A stretch of DNA of 64,000 nt. It comes from Nostoc sp. 'Lobaria pulmonaria (5183) cyanobiont'. Its GTDB lineage: Bacteria > Cyanobacteriota > Cyanobacteriia > Cyanobacteriales > Nostocaceae. The stretch lies in the NCBI RefSeq assembly GCF_002949795.1, contig NZ_CP026692.1, forward strand, positions 6,766,001-6,830,000, given 5' to 3'. This document shows, one piece after another, positions 18,025 through 26,340 of this stretch. Both the position numbers and the translations under genes were made by a program. Under the pieces are notes generated by a model, which ran no database searches, had not been told where the DNA came from, and worked only from the letters and a program-made list of their open reading frames with translations. How positions within the stretch are numbered: position 1 is the first letter of the stretch; the number at the start of each line of letters is the position of its first letter.

Positions 18025-18211
18025 GTTTTTTAGAAGAGGGATGAGTCCAGCCTAAATTATTATTGAAGGCGATCGCTAACATGGGAATGCCCACAAGTGC
18101 GGCTCCATAGGCATCAAACCCTGGAGCAGTCATTTGCGCTTCATACCATAAACATAAGTCTGACCAAGGCAAATGGGGATTTGCTAACAACATGGCCTTA
18201 CCACTAGCAGA
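18025..18211 (-). pseudogene. Internal fragment of a penicillin acylase-family gene
   Basis: On the minus strand the frame reads SASGKAMLLANPHLPWSDLC and then WYEAQMTAPGFDAYGAALVG, IPMLAIAFNNNLGWTH. This order (S.SGKA.LANDPHL, then GA.LPG.P...IGFN...GWT) is the start of the beta-subunit region of penicillin/homoserine-lactone acylases. A stop codon precedes it and nothing recognisable follows, so only about 60 of roughly 700-800 residues survive. It is converged on by the truncated binding-protein gene. Confidence 0.6.
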
Positions 18212-18220
18212 ACTTCAGTA

Positions 18221-18255
18221 GTGCTGAGTACTGAGTGCTGAGTACTGAGTGCTGA
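18221..18255. repeat. Heptanucleotide tandem repeat
   Basis: Five 7-bp units alternate GTGCTGA and GTACTGA. This is a short tandemly repeated repetitive (STRR) sequence of the kind common in heterocystous cyanobacteria. Confidence 0.9.
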
Positions 18256-18744
18256 GTATAACTCATAGTTAAAACTAGGGGATTGAAACAAGGCAATTAT
18301 CAAGAAGAAATCAATGGTGAAAACAATTTAATCGGCGTTCCCAATTATTTAGAATATTGGGTAACTATTCCCAGCAACTACGGAAGTATCTGGACAGTAA
18401 TAACCAATACCTAATCTATTTTAAATTTCATCTGGCCAGAATTAAACGCTACAAGCAATGTAGAGATTTTCGCACAGTAGCGCAGAGAATTAATGATTAC
18501 TCTGCGTTATTTTGCGTTAACAAACAGTACAAGCCCTGTACGCTGGAAATTCTACCCTATCTAGTGCCACAGTTAAGCTAGTGCGCATCTAAATTGCACA
18601 TTTTTCGTCAAGACTGTCATTTGTCATTGATTATTCACAACAACTGATAAATGACTAATGACAAAGGACAAACTTCACGAATAAATAAGTAATTAAAATG
18701 CGTAACAGCCTAGCAATAATTGCAGTTTGCTCCAGAAGTTTAGT
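18256..18744. other. Non-coding stretch with possible gene scrap
   Basis: No convincing gene. One plus-strand frame (about 18270-18411) reads GNYQEEINGENNLIGVPNYL and EYWVTIPSNYGSIW before a stop. It looks protein-like but I cannot name it. Around 18480-18507 a CGCAGAG...CTCTGCG hairpin is present, and around 18610-18680 GTCATTTGTCATT faces AATGACTAATGACAAAGGAC in inverted orientation. Confidence 0.4.
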
Positions 18745-19791
18745 ATGACAAAGGCATTCCCAAGCAAAGCAAGGCGCTTGAAAAGTACAGGAATCAAGTT
18801 GTTGAAGATGGGAACCTTCCTAATAACCCGTTTTATTGAAAGCTGGAAACGCTTCTTCCTGGGTGACACTGTTGATGTTCGCCCCTCCACTCCCTCCTTT
18901 GATGTCCGTTCCTCCTTAGCGGGCCCGGTCCTGAGTTTGGGTGGGGGAGGCCCCGATGTCGATGATGCTATCCAGTGGATGATTAACCAAGTTAGAGGAG
19001 GTAGTAACTCCAGCATTAAAGTTAATGTTGTAGTTCTCCGCACTAATGGTAATCACGATTACAATCGGCTAATTTATGCCATGAAGGGCGTAAATTTTGT
19101 GGAAACTCTTCTGGTTAGGGATAGACAAGAAGCAAACAAAGCTGAGATTTATGAAAAAATCCGAAATGCTGATGTAGTTTTCTTTGCTGGCGGGGATCAA
19201 TGTCAATACATCCGCAACTGGAAAGATACCAAGCTTGAGGCTGCTGTTAAGTCAGTTTACCTTAAGGGAGGTGGTGTTGGTGGCACTAGTGCGGGTGCAA
19301 TGATCCAAAGTGATTGTGTCTATGATGCTTGCGCTTCTTCCGAAAAAGGCATTGAAACTAGAGACGCACTCGAAGATCCCTACCGAGACATTACTTTTAC
19401 TTACAACTTTTTCAATTGGAGTAATTTGAAGGGAACTATCGTAGATACGCACTTCGATAGACGAGAACGAATGGGTCGAATTATGACTTTCATTGCTCGT
19501 CAAATTAAGGACGGTGTATCTAGCAGTGTTTTAGGTATAGCGGTTAGTGAAAGTACATCGGTTCTTGTGGATAAAAACGGTTTGGTGAAAGTTATGGGTA
19601 GGGGTGCGGTATACTTTGTACTTGGCAATCATCTGCCGGAAGTATGCGAACCCCGAAAGCCTTTGACCTTTTCCAATTACAAAATTTGGAAAGTTCGCAG
19701 TGGCGACACCTTCAACTTGAGAAACAGACCAACTTCTGGGTACTATCTCAGGAGTGTTAAAAGGGGACGGATTGATTCAAATCCCTATTGA
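18745..19791 (+). CDS. Cyanophycinase-like peptidase S51
   Basis: A 348-residue S51 serine peptidase resembling cyanophycinase, which cuts multi-L-arginyl-poly-L-aspartate to beta-Asp-Arg. The nucleophile is in GGVGGTSAGAM and the family segment TIVDTHFDRRERMGRI is intact, as is VVFFAGGDQCQYI. Classical CphB is about 270-290 residues; this protein has an extra basic N-terminus of about 60 residues with a hydrophobic patch (LLKMGTFLITRFI) and a C-terminal tail. It may therefore be membrane-associated or exported, with a substrate other than cyanophycin. I use ATG 18745; a TTG at 18727 would add six residues. It is flanked on both sides by STRR hairpins and AATGCGTAACAGC words. Confidence 0.8.
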   Translation: MTKAFPSKARRLKSTGIKLLKMGTFLITRFIESWKRFFLGDTVDVRPSTPSFDVRSSLAGPVLSLGGGGPDVDDAIQWMINQVRGGSNSSIKVNVVVLRTNGNHDYNRLIYAMKGVNFVETLLVRDRQEANKAEIYEKIRNADVVFFAGGDQCQYIRNWKDTKLEAAVKSVYLKGGGVGGTSAGAMIQSDCVYDACASSEKGIETRDALEDPYRDITFTYNFFNWSNLKGTIVDTHFDRRERMGRIMTFIARQIKDGVSSSVLGIAVSESTSVLVDKNGLVKVMGRGAVYFVLGNHLPEVCEPRKPLTFSNYKIWKVRSGDTFNLRNRPTSGYYLRSVKRGRIDSNPY

Positions 19792-20038
19792 ATGAGGAGC
19801 AAGGCTGTTTCATTCACTAAGCCTTTAAGATTGTCCTTTGTCATTGGTCATTTGTCCTTTGAAATACAAATAACTAATGACATAGGCACTTTGCCTTCCC
19901 GCAAGGTATGACTAATGACAACCCTCTTCTGAAGGAGACGCTGCACGTAGCTTGCTTCCCCAGAGGGGTACACGAGTAAATATACAACTTAAATGCGTAA
20001 CAGCTTCTCAATCCTAACCCGTCAATTTGATAGGTTGC

Positions 20039-22165
20039 TTAGGGTGTCGTCTGCGGTGGATTGGTGGAATTAGGAAATGGAAGAGTTGGTACAATTACAG
20101 GCTTTGGTTTTTCGCCTTGCAGTTGAATTTGGGCTTGATTGCGACCGTCTATTGCTTGTTGGTAATTAGACTTGTATTTTATTGCTCGATCGTAAGAAGC
20201 GATCGCATCCTGATACCGTTTCAAATTTAATAGAGCATTGCCTCTGCTAAACCAGCTTTCAGAATGGTCTGGTTTATAACGAACTGCCTTATTATAAGAC
20301 GCGATCGCATCTTCATATTTTTGCAATATGTATTGCGAATTACCTAAATTATACCAGAGTTGATAGTCATTTTGCTTAATCGTTGCCGCTTTATTATAAA
20401 CTTTTATTGCTTCTTCATAGCGTTGGTTTTGATGCAGCGACCATCCCAAATTATACCAGGCTTGATAGTTTCTGGGACTGTATTTAATTACTTGATTAAA
20501 AGATTCAATCGCATCTGGATAACGCCGTAAATTCAGCAGTATATTACCTCTAGATAACCAAGCTTGGTAATAATCTGGCTGATATTGCACCGATTGATCA
20601 TAAGCTGTAAATGCATCTTGATAGCGTTTTAAATTGACTAGTACGTTTCCCAAATTATACCAGGCTTGCTCGTAGTCTGGTTTTAAATCAACGACTTTTT
20701 GATAGGCTGCGATCGCTTCTTCATATCGTTTAGAATTCTGCAAAGCTAATCCTTTTTTATACCAAGCTTCATAATTATCTGGTTTGAGTTCAATCGCCTT
20801 TTCATAAGATTTAATTGCCTGGTCATATTGGTTTAAATTACTGAAGGCTTCACCCTTAGCATTCCAGACTTCTGAGTTGTCATTCTTTAATTCTAAGGCT
20901 TTGTCAAAAGAGGCGATCGCTTCTTGATATCGCTGTAAATTTCCCAATACAGTGCCACGTCCAATCCAAGCATCTAAATAATCCGGCTGAATTTGAATTG
21001 CTTTGTCATAGGCCACTAATGCTTCTTTGTATTTTCTTAATTTATTTAGCGTTTTGCCTTGACCATTCCAAGCTTGAGCATAATCTGGTCTAAGATTAAC
21101 GGCTTTTTCATATACTTCTAGCGCGTCTTGATAACGTTGCAAATCAAAAAACGTATTTCCTTGTTTAGATAATTCTATGGCATTATTTGAATTAATGTAA
21201 CTCCAAATAAATATTGATGCTACTGTGCCAATAGTCAAGAAAAATATTGTTAGTAAAATTTTACCTAATATACCTTTTTTAGGTTGAGGTTTGTTGATAT
21301 TTTTTGGTGGAGGAGGAGTTAACGCTATTGTCTGAACAGGTGGTTGTCTTAACTCTTTCAGCGCTTGTAATGCCACAGTTGCCGAAGGATAGCGTTGCCG
21401 AAAGTCGTAGCACACCATTTTATCTAAGAATTGAGCAAATTCTGGTGTTACTGTAGCTTTATCATGCCAGATAATTTCATTAGTATCAGCATCTTTTACT
21501 ATTTCTTCTGGTGATAATCCAGTCAAAGCTTGAATAGCAATTATTCCCACAGCATAGATATCACTGCTTAATTTTGGCGTACCATGAGCTTGTTCGCCAG
21601 GAATATATCCAGGCGTACCAATAGCTACTGTTGCTAAAGTTTGACCTTGGGGAGTAATAACTTGAGTAGCAATTTGTTTCACTGCACCAAAATCAATTAA
21701 AATTAATTTGCCATCTGGTTGGCGTCTAAGAATATTGTGGGGATTGACATCACGATGAATTACATTCTGTTGATGGACGAATTCTAAGATTGCCAAAAGT
21801 TCTTGTAAAAGTGAAATAACTTCTTCTTGACTGAGGATTTTACCTGATGTTAATTCTTGACTCAGATCGTGACCTTCGATCAGTTCCTGTACAAGATAGA
21901 ATTCGGCATTTTCCTCAAAGTAAGCTAAAAGTTGAGGAATGCGATCGTGAGTTCCTAATCTATACAGAACTTGCGCTTCTGTATCAAATAAACGCCTAGC
22001 TGTTTCCAAAGTTACTGGATCGCTTGCCTGGGGTTTGAGTTTCTTAACGACACATAGAGGTGAACCGGGTAATTGGGTATCACAAGCCACAAAAGTTTCA
22101 CCAAAACCCCCACCTCCCAAGTTACTAATAATTTGGTATCTTCCTACAAGTGTGTTTCCTAGCAT
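20039..22165 (-). CDS. Ser/Thr protein kinase with C-terminal TPR repeats
   Basis: A 708-residue PknB-type kinase joined to a TPR array. Kinase motifs: glycine loop LGGGGFGETF, ATP lysine in CVVKKLKP, catalytic HRDVNPHNIL, DFG in LIDFGAVKQ, and GTPGYIPGEQ. The catalytic loop has Asn where most Ser/Thr kinases have Lys (HRDxKPxN). A transmembrane helix (ILLTIFFLTIGTVASIFIW, near residue 305-322) separates the kinase (about 1-275) from roughly ten 34-residue TPR units (about 335-690) with NAWxxRGxxL-type cores. The TPR half would be on the other side of the membrane and bind a partner. ATG 22165 gives the normal N-terminus. It is monocistronic and divergent from the rhomboid-like gene. Confidence 0.93.
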   Translation of the reverse strand: MLGNTLVGRYQIISNLGGGGFGETFVACDTQLPGSPLCVVKKLKPQASDPVTLETARRLFDTEAQVLYRLGTHDRIPQLLAYFEENAEFYLVQELIEGHDLSQELTSGKILSQEEVISLLQELLAILEFVHQQNVIHRDVNPHNILRRQPDGKLILIDFGAVKQIATQVITPQGQTLATVAIGTPGYIPGEQAHGTPKLSSDIYAVGIIAIQALTGLSPEEIVKDADTNEIIWHDKATVTPEFAQFLDKMVCYDFRQRYPSATVALQALKELRQPPVQTIALTPPPPKNINKPQPKKGILGKILLTIFFLTIGTVASIFIWSYINSNNAIELSKQGNTFFDLQRYQDALEVYEKAVNLRPDYAQAWNGQGKTLNKLRKYKEALVAYDKAIQIQPDYLDAWIGRGTVLGNLQRYQEAIASFDKALELKNDNSEVWNAKGEAFSNLNQYDQAIKSYEKAIELKPDNYEAWYKKGLALQNSKRYEEAIAAYQKVVDLKPDYEQAWYNLGNVLVNLKRYQDAFTAYDQSVQYQPDYYQAWLSRGNILLNLRRYPDAIESFNQVIKYSPRNYQAWYNLGWSLHQNQRYEEAIKVYNKAATIKQNDYQLWYNLGNSQYILQKYEDAIASYNKAVRYKPDHSESWFSRGNALLNLKRYQDAIASYDRAIKYKSNYQQAIDGRNQAQIQLQGEKPKPVIVPTLPFPNSTNPPQTTP

Positions 22166-22317
22166 CTCGTTTGCCTAGTTAAGTGCGATGCGATCTGATT
22201 TCAATCTTGCCACAGGTTAAGGAGGAGTGAAGGAGTAGAGGAGCCAGATGAGGCAGGGGGAGAAAACTAATAATTAACCACCAATGACCAATGACCAATG
22301 ACAAATGACAAATATAT

Positions 22318-23016
22318 ATGATTCCTATTAGTGATAATATTCGTTGTCGAAGTAAGCCAATTATTAATTTCTGGTTGATTGGCATTAACTTAGCTGTATT
22401 TTTATGGGAACTTAAACTAGAGTTTAGCGGTCAATTAGGCTATTTTGTCAATAGTTGGGGTGTGATACCAGCACAGATTAGTGAAGCAGTTACCAATGCT
22501 CTTTTTTTCAACTCTGCTGCTTGGATAGTTGTCATTTGGCGGGTATTTACCCTATTTTTTGGCATATTTCTGCACGGCAGTTTTAGTCAAATATTAGGAA
22601 ATTTACTATTTTTGTGGGTTTTTGGGAAAACTGTAGAAAATATTCTGGGACACAGACGCTATTTAGGATTTTATCTGGTTGCTGGCGTGATAACAGGGGT
22701 AATACAAATTCTGGCTGAACCGAGTTTGACAGTTCCGTTGATTGGCGCAAATGGTGCGATCGCAGCTATTTTAGGAGCTTATGTGATGAAATTTCCTAAA
22801 GCTAAAATTGACACTGTTTTGCCGCTAATAATCTTGTATATCCCCATTCAACTTCCAGCCTTTTTCTATATATTTTGGTGGTTTGTGCAACAATTATTTT
22901 ATGGTATAGGTAGTTTAAATATTCCTCCTGTCGGCGTAAATCAATCGGGTGTTGTCTTCTTAGGGCAATTTGTGGGATTATTAATTGGTGGAGCTTTCAT
23001 CCGATTGAAGAGATAA
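22318..23016 (+). CDS. Rhomboid-family membrane protein without catalytic residues
   Basis: A 232-residue, six-helix rhomboid-fold protein. The fold markers are present: HGSFSQILGNLLFLWVFGKT in helix 2, IGANGAIAAILGAY in helix 4, and the final GQFVGLLIGG helix. However, the catalytic Ser of GxSG is Asn145, the catalytic His is Gln217, and the oxyanion-side His of HxxxN is Gln91 (only Asn95 remains). Proteolysis therefore looks impossible, which would make it an iRhom-like pseudoprotease that might bind or chaperone membrane proteins. ATG 22318 starts the first hydrophilic stretch. The frame is intact and unbroken, so it appears to be under selection rather than decaying. Confidence 0.8.
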   Translation: MIPISDNIRCRSKPIINFWLIGINLAVFLWELKLEFSGQLGYFVNSWGVIPAQISEAVTNALFFNSAAWIVVIWRVFTLFFGIFLHGSFSQILGNLLFLWVFGKTVENILGHRRYLGFYLVAGVITGVIQILAEPSLTVPLIGANGAIAAILGAYVMKFPKAKIDTVLPLIILYIPIQLPAFFYIFWWFVQQLFYGIGSLNIPPVGVNQSGVVFLGQFVGLLIGGAFIRLKR

Positions 23017-23306
23017 ATTTTATTTAGCTATTGAGCTATTTTGTAGAGTGAATGTCAAAAAGCTCAATTTGGATTTTAATATTTTTAGCAGTCCTTACCC
23101 TACAATCATCAAAACTCATATATACCTTTTGGATGAAATTCATAAAATGTTTCTACCTAATAAATTATATATATAAAAAAAATAATTACTGCAATAATCT
23201 TTTGATTTTTTATCTAACTTTTGATAGATTACATTAGATAGTTGAAAAATTCATAGATCGAACTAGGGATACCTACTCTTCAAGTCGATATTATTAAAGA
23301 TTAGCG

Positions 23307-25958
23307 GTGTATAAAATGCAAAATATTGATAAAATTAACATTAAACTCACTGATGAATTAGCAGTTTTGCGGCAGCGTGTAGCTGAGTTAGAGCAATCAG
23401 AGATATTTTATCAAAAAAGGCAAACAGCGCTTGAGAAACAATTAACAGAACTAAAAATAAAGCTGCCGCTAGAAGTTGAAAATTCTCATCTTAAAGTTGT
23501 TGATTGGCAGATTGAGAACGAAACCTCTGTAAATCTCAATTTGCCAACAGATATGACAGTAATTTTACAGCAACTCCAACAAGAAATCGCAGCGCGACAG
23601 CAGATAGAAGTAGTTATCAGAGAGACTGAAGAACGGTTGAGACTAGCTCTAGATGTATCCCAAATGGGCTTGTGGGATTGGAATCTTGTTACCAATCAAG
23701 TCATCTGGTCGGAAAATTATCAACTGCTTTTTGGTCTACTTCCAAGTAGTTTTGACAGCCCTTATGAGACGTTTCAAAAGTGCGTTCATCCTGAAGATAG
23801 CCAATCTGTAATGCAAGCGATCGCCCACGCTTTAACACAAAAGACTGACTACAATGATGAATTTCGCATAGTTCGCTCAGACCAAAGCACGCATTGGATT
23901 TCTGCCAAGGGAAAATTTATCTACGACGAGCGGGGACAAGCGGTGCGAATGATTGGGGTTTGTATGGAAACTACTGTGTGTCAGCAGGCAAAAGAAAGTA
24001 CTCGCGAACTGACGACACAAGTACAAGAACAGGCAAATATTTTAAATGCCATCCTAACTGCCTCAGTCGATCATATTTACATCTTTAATCGCCAAGGTTG
24101 TTATCAGTATGTTAGCCGTGATGGAGCAACATTACTAGGTTTAAATCCCGAAGATATTATCGGTAAAAGTTTGCCAGAAATGGATTTACCCGCAGACTTA
24201 ATAATGCAAGTAGATCGTCAACGACAAGCTGTCATGAGAAGTGGGCAGCCGATTAAGGATGAGTGTAAATATTTTACTGCCGATGCGTTGCATTATTATG
24301 AATACATCCTTACACCATTACGGAATTTAAACCAAACTATTGAAGGCGTAATCACTGTTGCTCGCGATATTACCGCACACAAGCGGGCAGAAAAATCATT
24401 ACGTGAAAGCGAAGCACGATTTCGGCGTTTGTTTGAATCTAATCTGATTGGGGTCGCTTTTTGGACTGTGGATGGTTTCATCCTTGATGCCAATGATGCC
24501 TTTCTGCAACTAGCTGGCTACACTCGTGATGAGTTTGCTACTTTAGGTAGATTTAATTGGAGAGAACTTACTCCTGTTGAGTATCAGCATTTAGACGATC
24601 GCATCCTCTTGGAGGTGCAAACCACTGGAGTTTCCAAAATTTACGAAAAAGAATACATCCACCGCAACGGTAAGCGAGTACCGATTGTTTTGGGAATGGC
24701 TTTGCTGAATGACTCCCAAGAACATGGTGTTGCTTTTGTACTGGATATTACCGAGCGCAAATTGGCTCAACAAGAATGCGATCGCCTACTCGATTGCGAA
24801 AGGACAGCACGACAACAAGCAGAAATCGCCAACAAAGTTAAAGATGAATTTCTGGCGGTTCTCTCCCATGAACTACGAACCCCACTCAATTCCGTTCTGG
24901 GATGGTCGAAAATGCTGCGGACTCGCAAGTTTGATGAAAAAACTACTCACCACGCCTTAGAAACCATTGAACGCAACGCTAAGTTACAAACCCAGCTAAT
25001 TGAAGATTTGTTGGATGTGTCGCGCATCCTGCAAGGAAAATTAAACTTGAATACCTGTCCTGTCAGCTTGGTAATGGTAGTTGAAGCAACACTACAAACG
25101 GTACAACTAGCAGCACAAGCCAAGTCAATTCAAATTCAGACCATATTTGATGCCAATTTGGGACAAGTGATGGGCGACCCAAATCGGCTGCAACAAGTTG
25201 TGTGGAACTTGCTTTCAAATGCAGTAAAATTTACACCAACAGGAGGACGAGTAGAAATTCGACTCATGGAAGCTGGTAATCAGGCTCAAATTCAGGTTAG
25301 TGATACAGGTAAGGGAATTAGCCTAGATTTTTTGCCTTATGTATTCGATTACTTTCGCCAAGCTGATGGCACAACTACCCGGACATTTGGTGGACTAGGT
25401 TTAGGACTAGCGATCGTGCGTAGGGTTGTAGAAATGCATGGGGGAAATGTTCAAGCCGAAAGTCTTGGAGAAGGATTGGGTGCAAGCTTCACTGTCGAGT
25501 TACCGCTTTTGGTTAGAAGCGAACAGGTTCGGGGTGAAGAGAATCAGTCTTCATATTCGGAGCCGGTATCCTCGCTGCTTGCGGACACTCAAGTTTTGGT
25601 AGTGGATGATGAACCAGATATTCGCGATTTACTTACCTTTATTTTGCAAGACTACGGTGTCCAAGTAACCGCCGTATCATCAGCACAGGAAGCACTACAC
25701 GCACTGGCTGAGTCGATACCAGATGTTTTAATTAGCGATATTGGAATGCCAAAAACAGACGGTTATATGCTGATGCGTGAAGTGCGATCGCGATCGCCAG
25801 GGCAAGGAGGAAACGTACCAGCGATCGCTCTGACAGCTTATGCAGGGGAAATGAATCAACAGCAAGCGCTAGCAGCAGGATTTCAAATGCATATCTCCAA
25901 ACCAATAGATCCAGATGTACTGGTGCAAGCGATCGCTGATTTGATTCAACCAAGCTGA
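23307..25958 (+). CDS. Hybrid sensor histidine kinase/response regulator with three PAS domains
   Basis: A soluble 883-residue hybrid kinase. An N-terminal coiled coil (about 1-110) is followed by PAS1 with a PAC motif (LRLALDVSQMGLWDWNLVTN), PAS2 (ILNAILTASVDHIYIFNRQG) and PAS3 (RFRRLFESNLIGVAFWTVDG). HisKA has His521 in FLAVLSHELRTPLNSVLGW. HATPase motifs are NLLSNAVKFTP, DTGKGISLDF and GGLGLGLAIVRR. The C-terminal receiver domain (about 765-880) has Asp811 in VLISDIGMPK. The start is GTG 23307, preceded at a suitable distance by AAAGA; ATG 23316 is an alternative. The signal is unknown; PAS domains of this kind may bind haem, flavin or small ligands. Confidence 0.94.
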   Translation: MYKMQNIDKINIKLTDELAVLRQRVAELEQSEIFYQKRQTALEKQLTELKIKLPLEVENSHLKVVDWQIENETSVNLNLPTDMTVILQQLQQEIAARQQIEVVIRETEERLRLALDVSQMGLWDWNLVTNQVIWSENYQLLFGLLPSSFDSPYETFQKCVHPEDSQSVMQAIAHALTQKTDYNDEFRIVRSDQSTHWISAKGKFIYDERGQAVRMIGVCMETTVCQQAKESTRELTTQVQEQANILNAILTASVDHIYIFNRQGCYQYVSRDGATLLGLNPEDIIGKSLPEMDLPADLIMQVDRQRQAVMRSGQPIKDECKYFTADALHYYEYILTPLRNLNQTIEGVITVARDITAHKRAEKSLRESEARFRRLFESNLIGVAFWTVDGFILDANDAFLQLAGYTRDEFATLGRFNWRELTPVEYQHLDDRILLEVQTTGVSKIYEKEYIHRNGKRVPIVLGMALLNDSQEHGVAFVLDITERKLAQQECDRLLDCERTARQQAEIANKVKDEFLAVLSHELRTPLNSVLGWSKMLRTRKFDEKTTHHALETIERNAKLQTQLIEDLLDVSRILQGKLNLNTCPVSLVMVVEATLQTVQLAAQAKSIQIQTIFDANLGQVMGDPNRLQQVVWNLLSNAVKFTPTGGRVEIRLMEAGNQAQIQVSDTGKGISLDFLPYVFDYFRQADGTTTRTFGGLGLGLAIVRRVVEMHGGNVQAESLGEGLGASFTVELPLLVRSEQVRGEENQSSYSEPVSSLLADTQVLVVDDEPDIRDLLTFILQDYGVQVTAVSSAQEALHALAESIPDVLISDIGMPKTDGYMLMREVRSRSPGQGGNVPAIALTAYAGEMNQQQALAAGFQMHISKPIDPDVLVQAIADLIQPS

Positions 25959-26019
25959 TATAAATAAGCGTCTGAGAGGCTTTCCATAACTTTAGTTTTG
26001 TATTATCAATATTGTTAGC

Positions 26020-26166
26020 CGATACAATCACATTGTTAGTCGATGCAATCGCATTGTCAGTCGATGCAATCGCATTGTCAGTCGAAACAATCGCATTGTC
26101 AGTCGATGCAATCGCATTGTCAGTCGAAACAATCGCATTGTCAGTCGAAACAATCGCATTGTCAGC
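26020..26166. repeat. 21-bp minisatellite, seven units
   Basis: Seven 21-bp units begin CGATGCAAT or CGAAACAAT and end CATTGTCAGT; a decayed unit precedes them. Each unit contains CAAT-N3-ATTG, a small dyad. The reverse complement of the 30479 array differs from this consensus at only three positions, so the two arrays are one family in opposite orientations. It lies between the hybrid kinase and the GTPase gene. Confidence 0.95.
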
Positions 26167-26268
26167 CCGCAAAACGCGATCGCTCAGGAACACTACTAAA
26201 GGTACTAGTACAGCACGGCGTAAATAAGCAGACCATTGAAAAGCCCTAAAGAGCTTATTTCATAATAC

Positions 26269-26296
26269 TTTTGACTTTTGACTTTTGACTTTTGAC
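26269..26296. repeat. TTTTGAC heptanucleotide repeat
   Basis: Four perfect TTTTGAC units occur upstream of the GTPase gene, an STRR sequence like those elsewhere in the window. Confidence 0.9.
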
Positions 26297-26340
26297 TTCC
26301 GCCTTGCGGTACTAGTTATCCCTTTGAGAATCGCTATAAG

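Noticed and set aside
18357..18581. 74-residue plus-strand open frame
   Set aside because: Runs through a repeat hairpin (CGCAGAG...CTCTGCG) and has no recognisable motif.
26020..26166. Possible CRISPR array
   Set aside because: Units are directly adjacent with no unique spacers, and no cas genes are near. The same applies to 4844-5131 and 30479-30657.
26012..26249. Open frames with SVDAIALS/SHCQSMQ repeats, and the reverse-strand frame at 25732-26193
   Set aside because: Artefacts of the 21-bp array; no start context and overlap with the hybrid kinase end.
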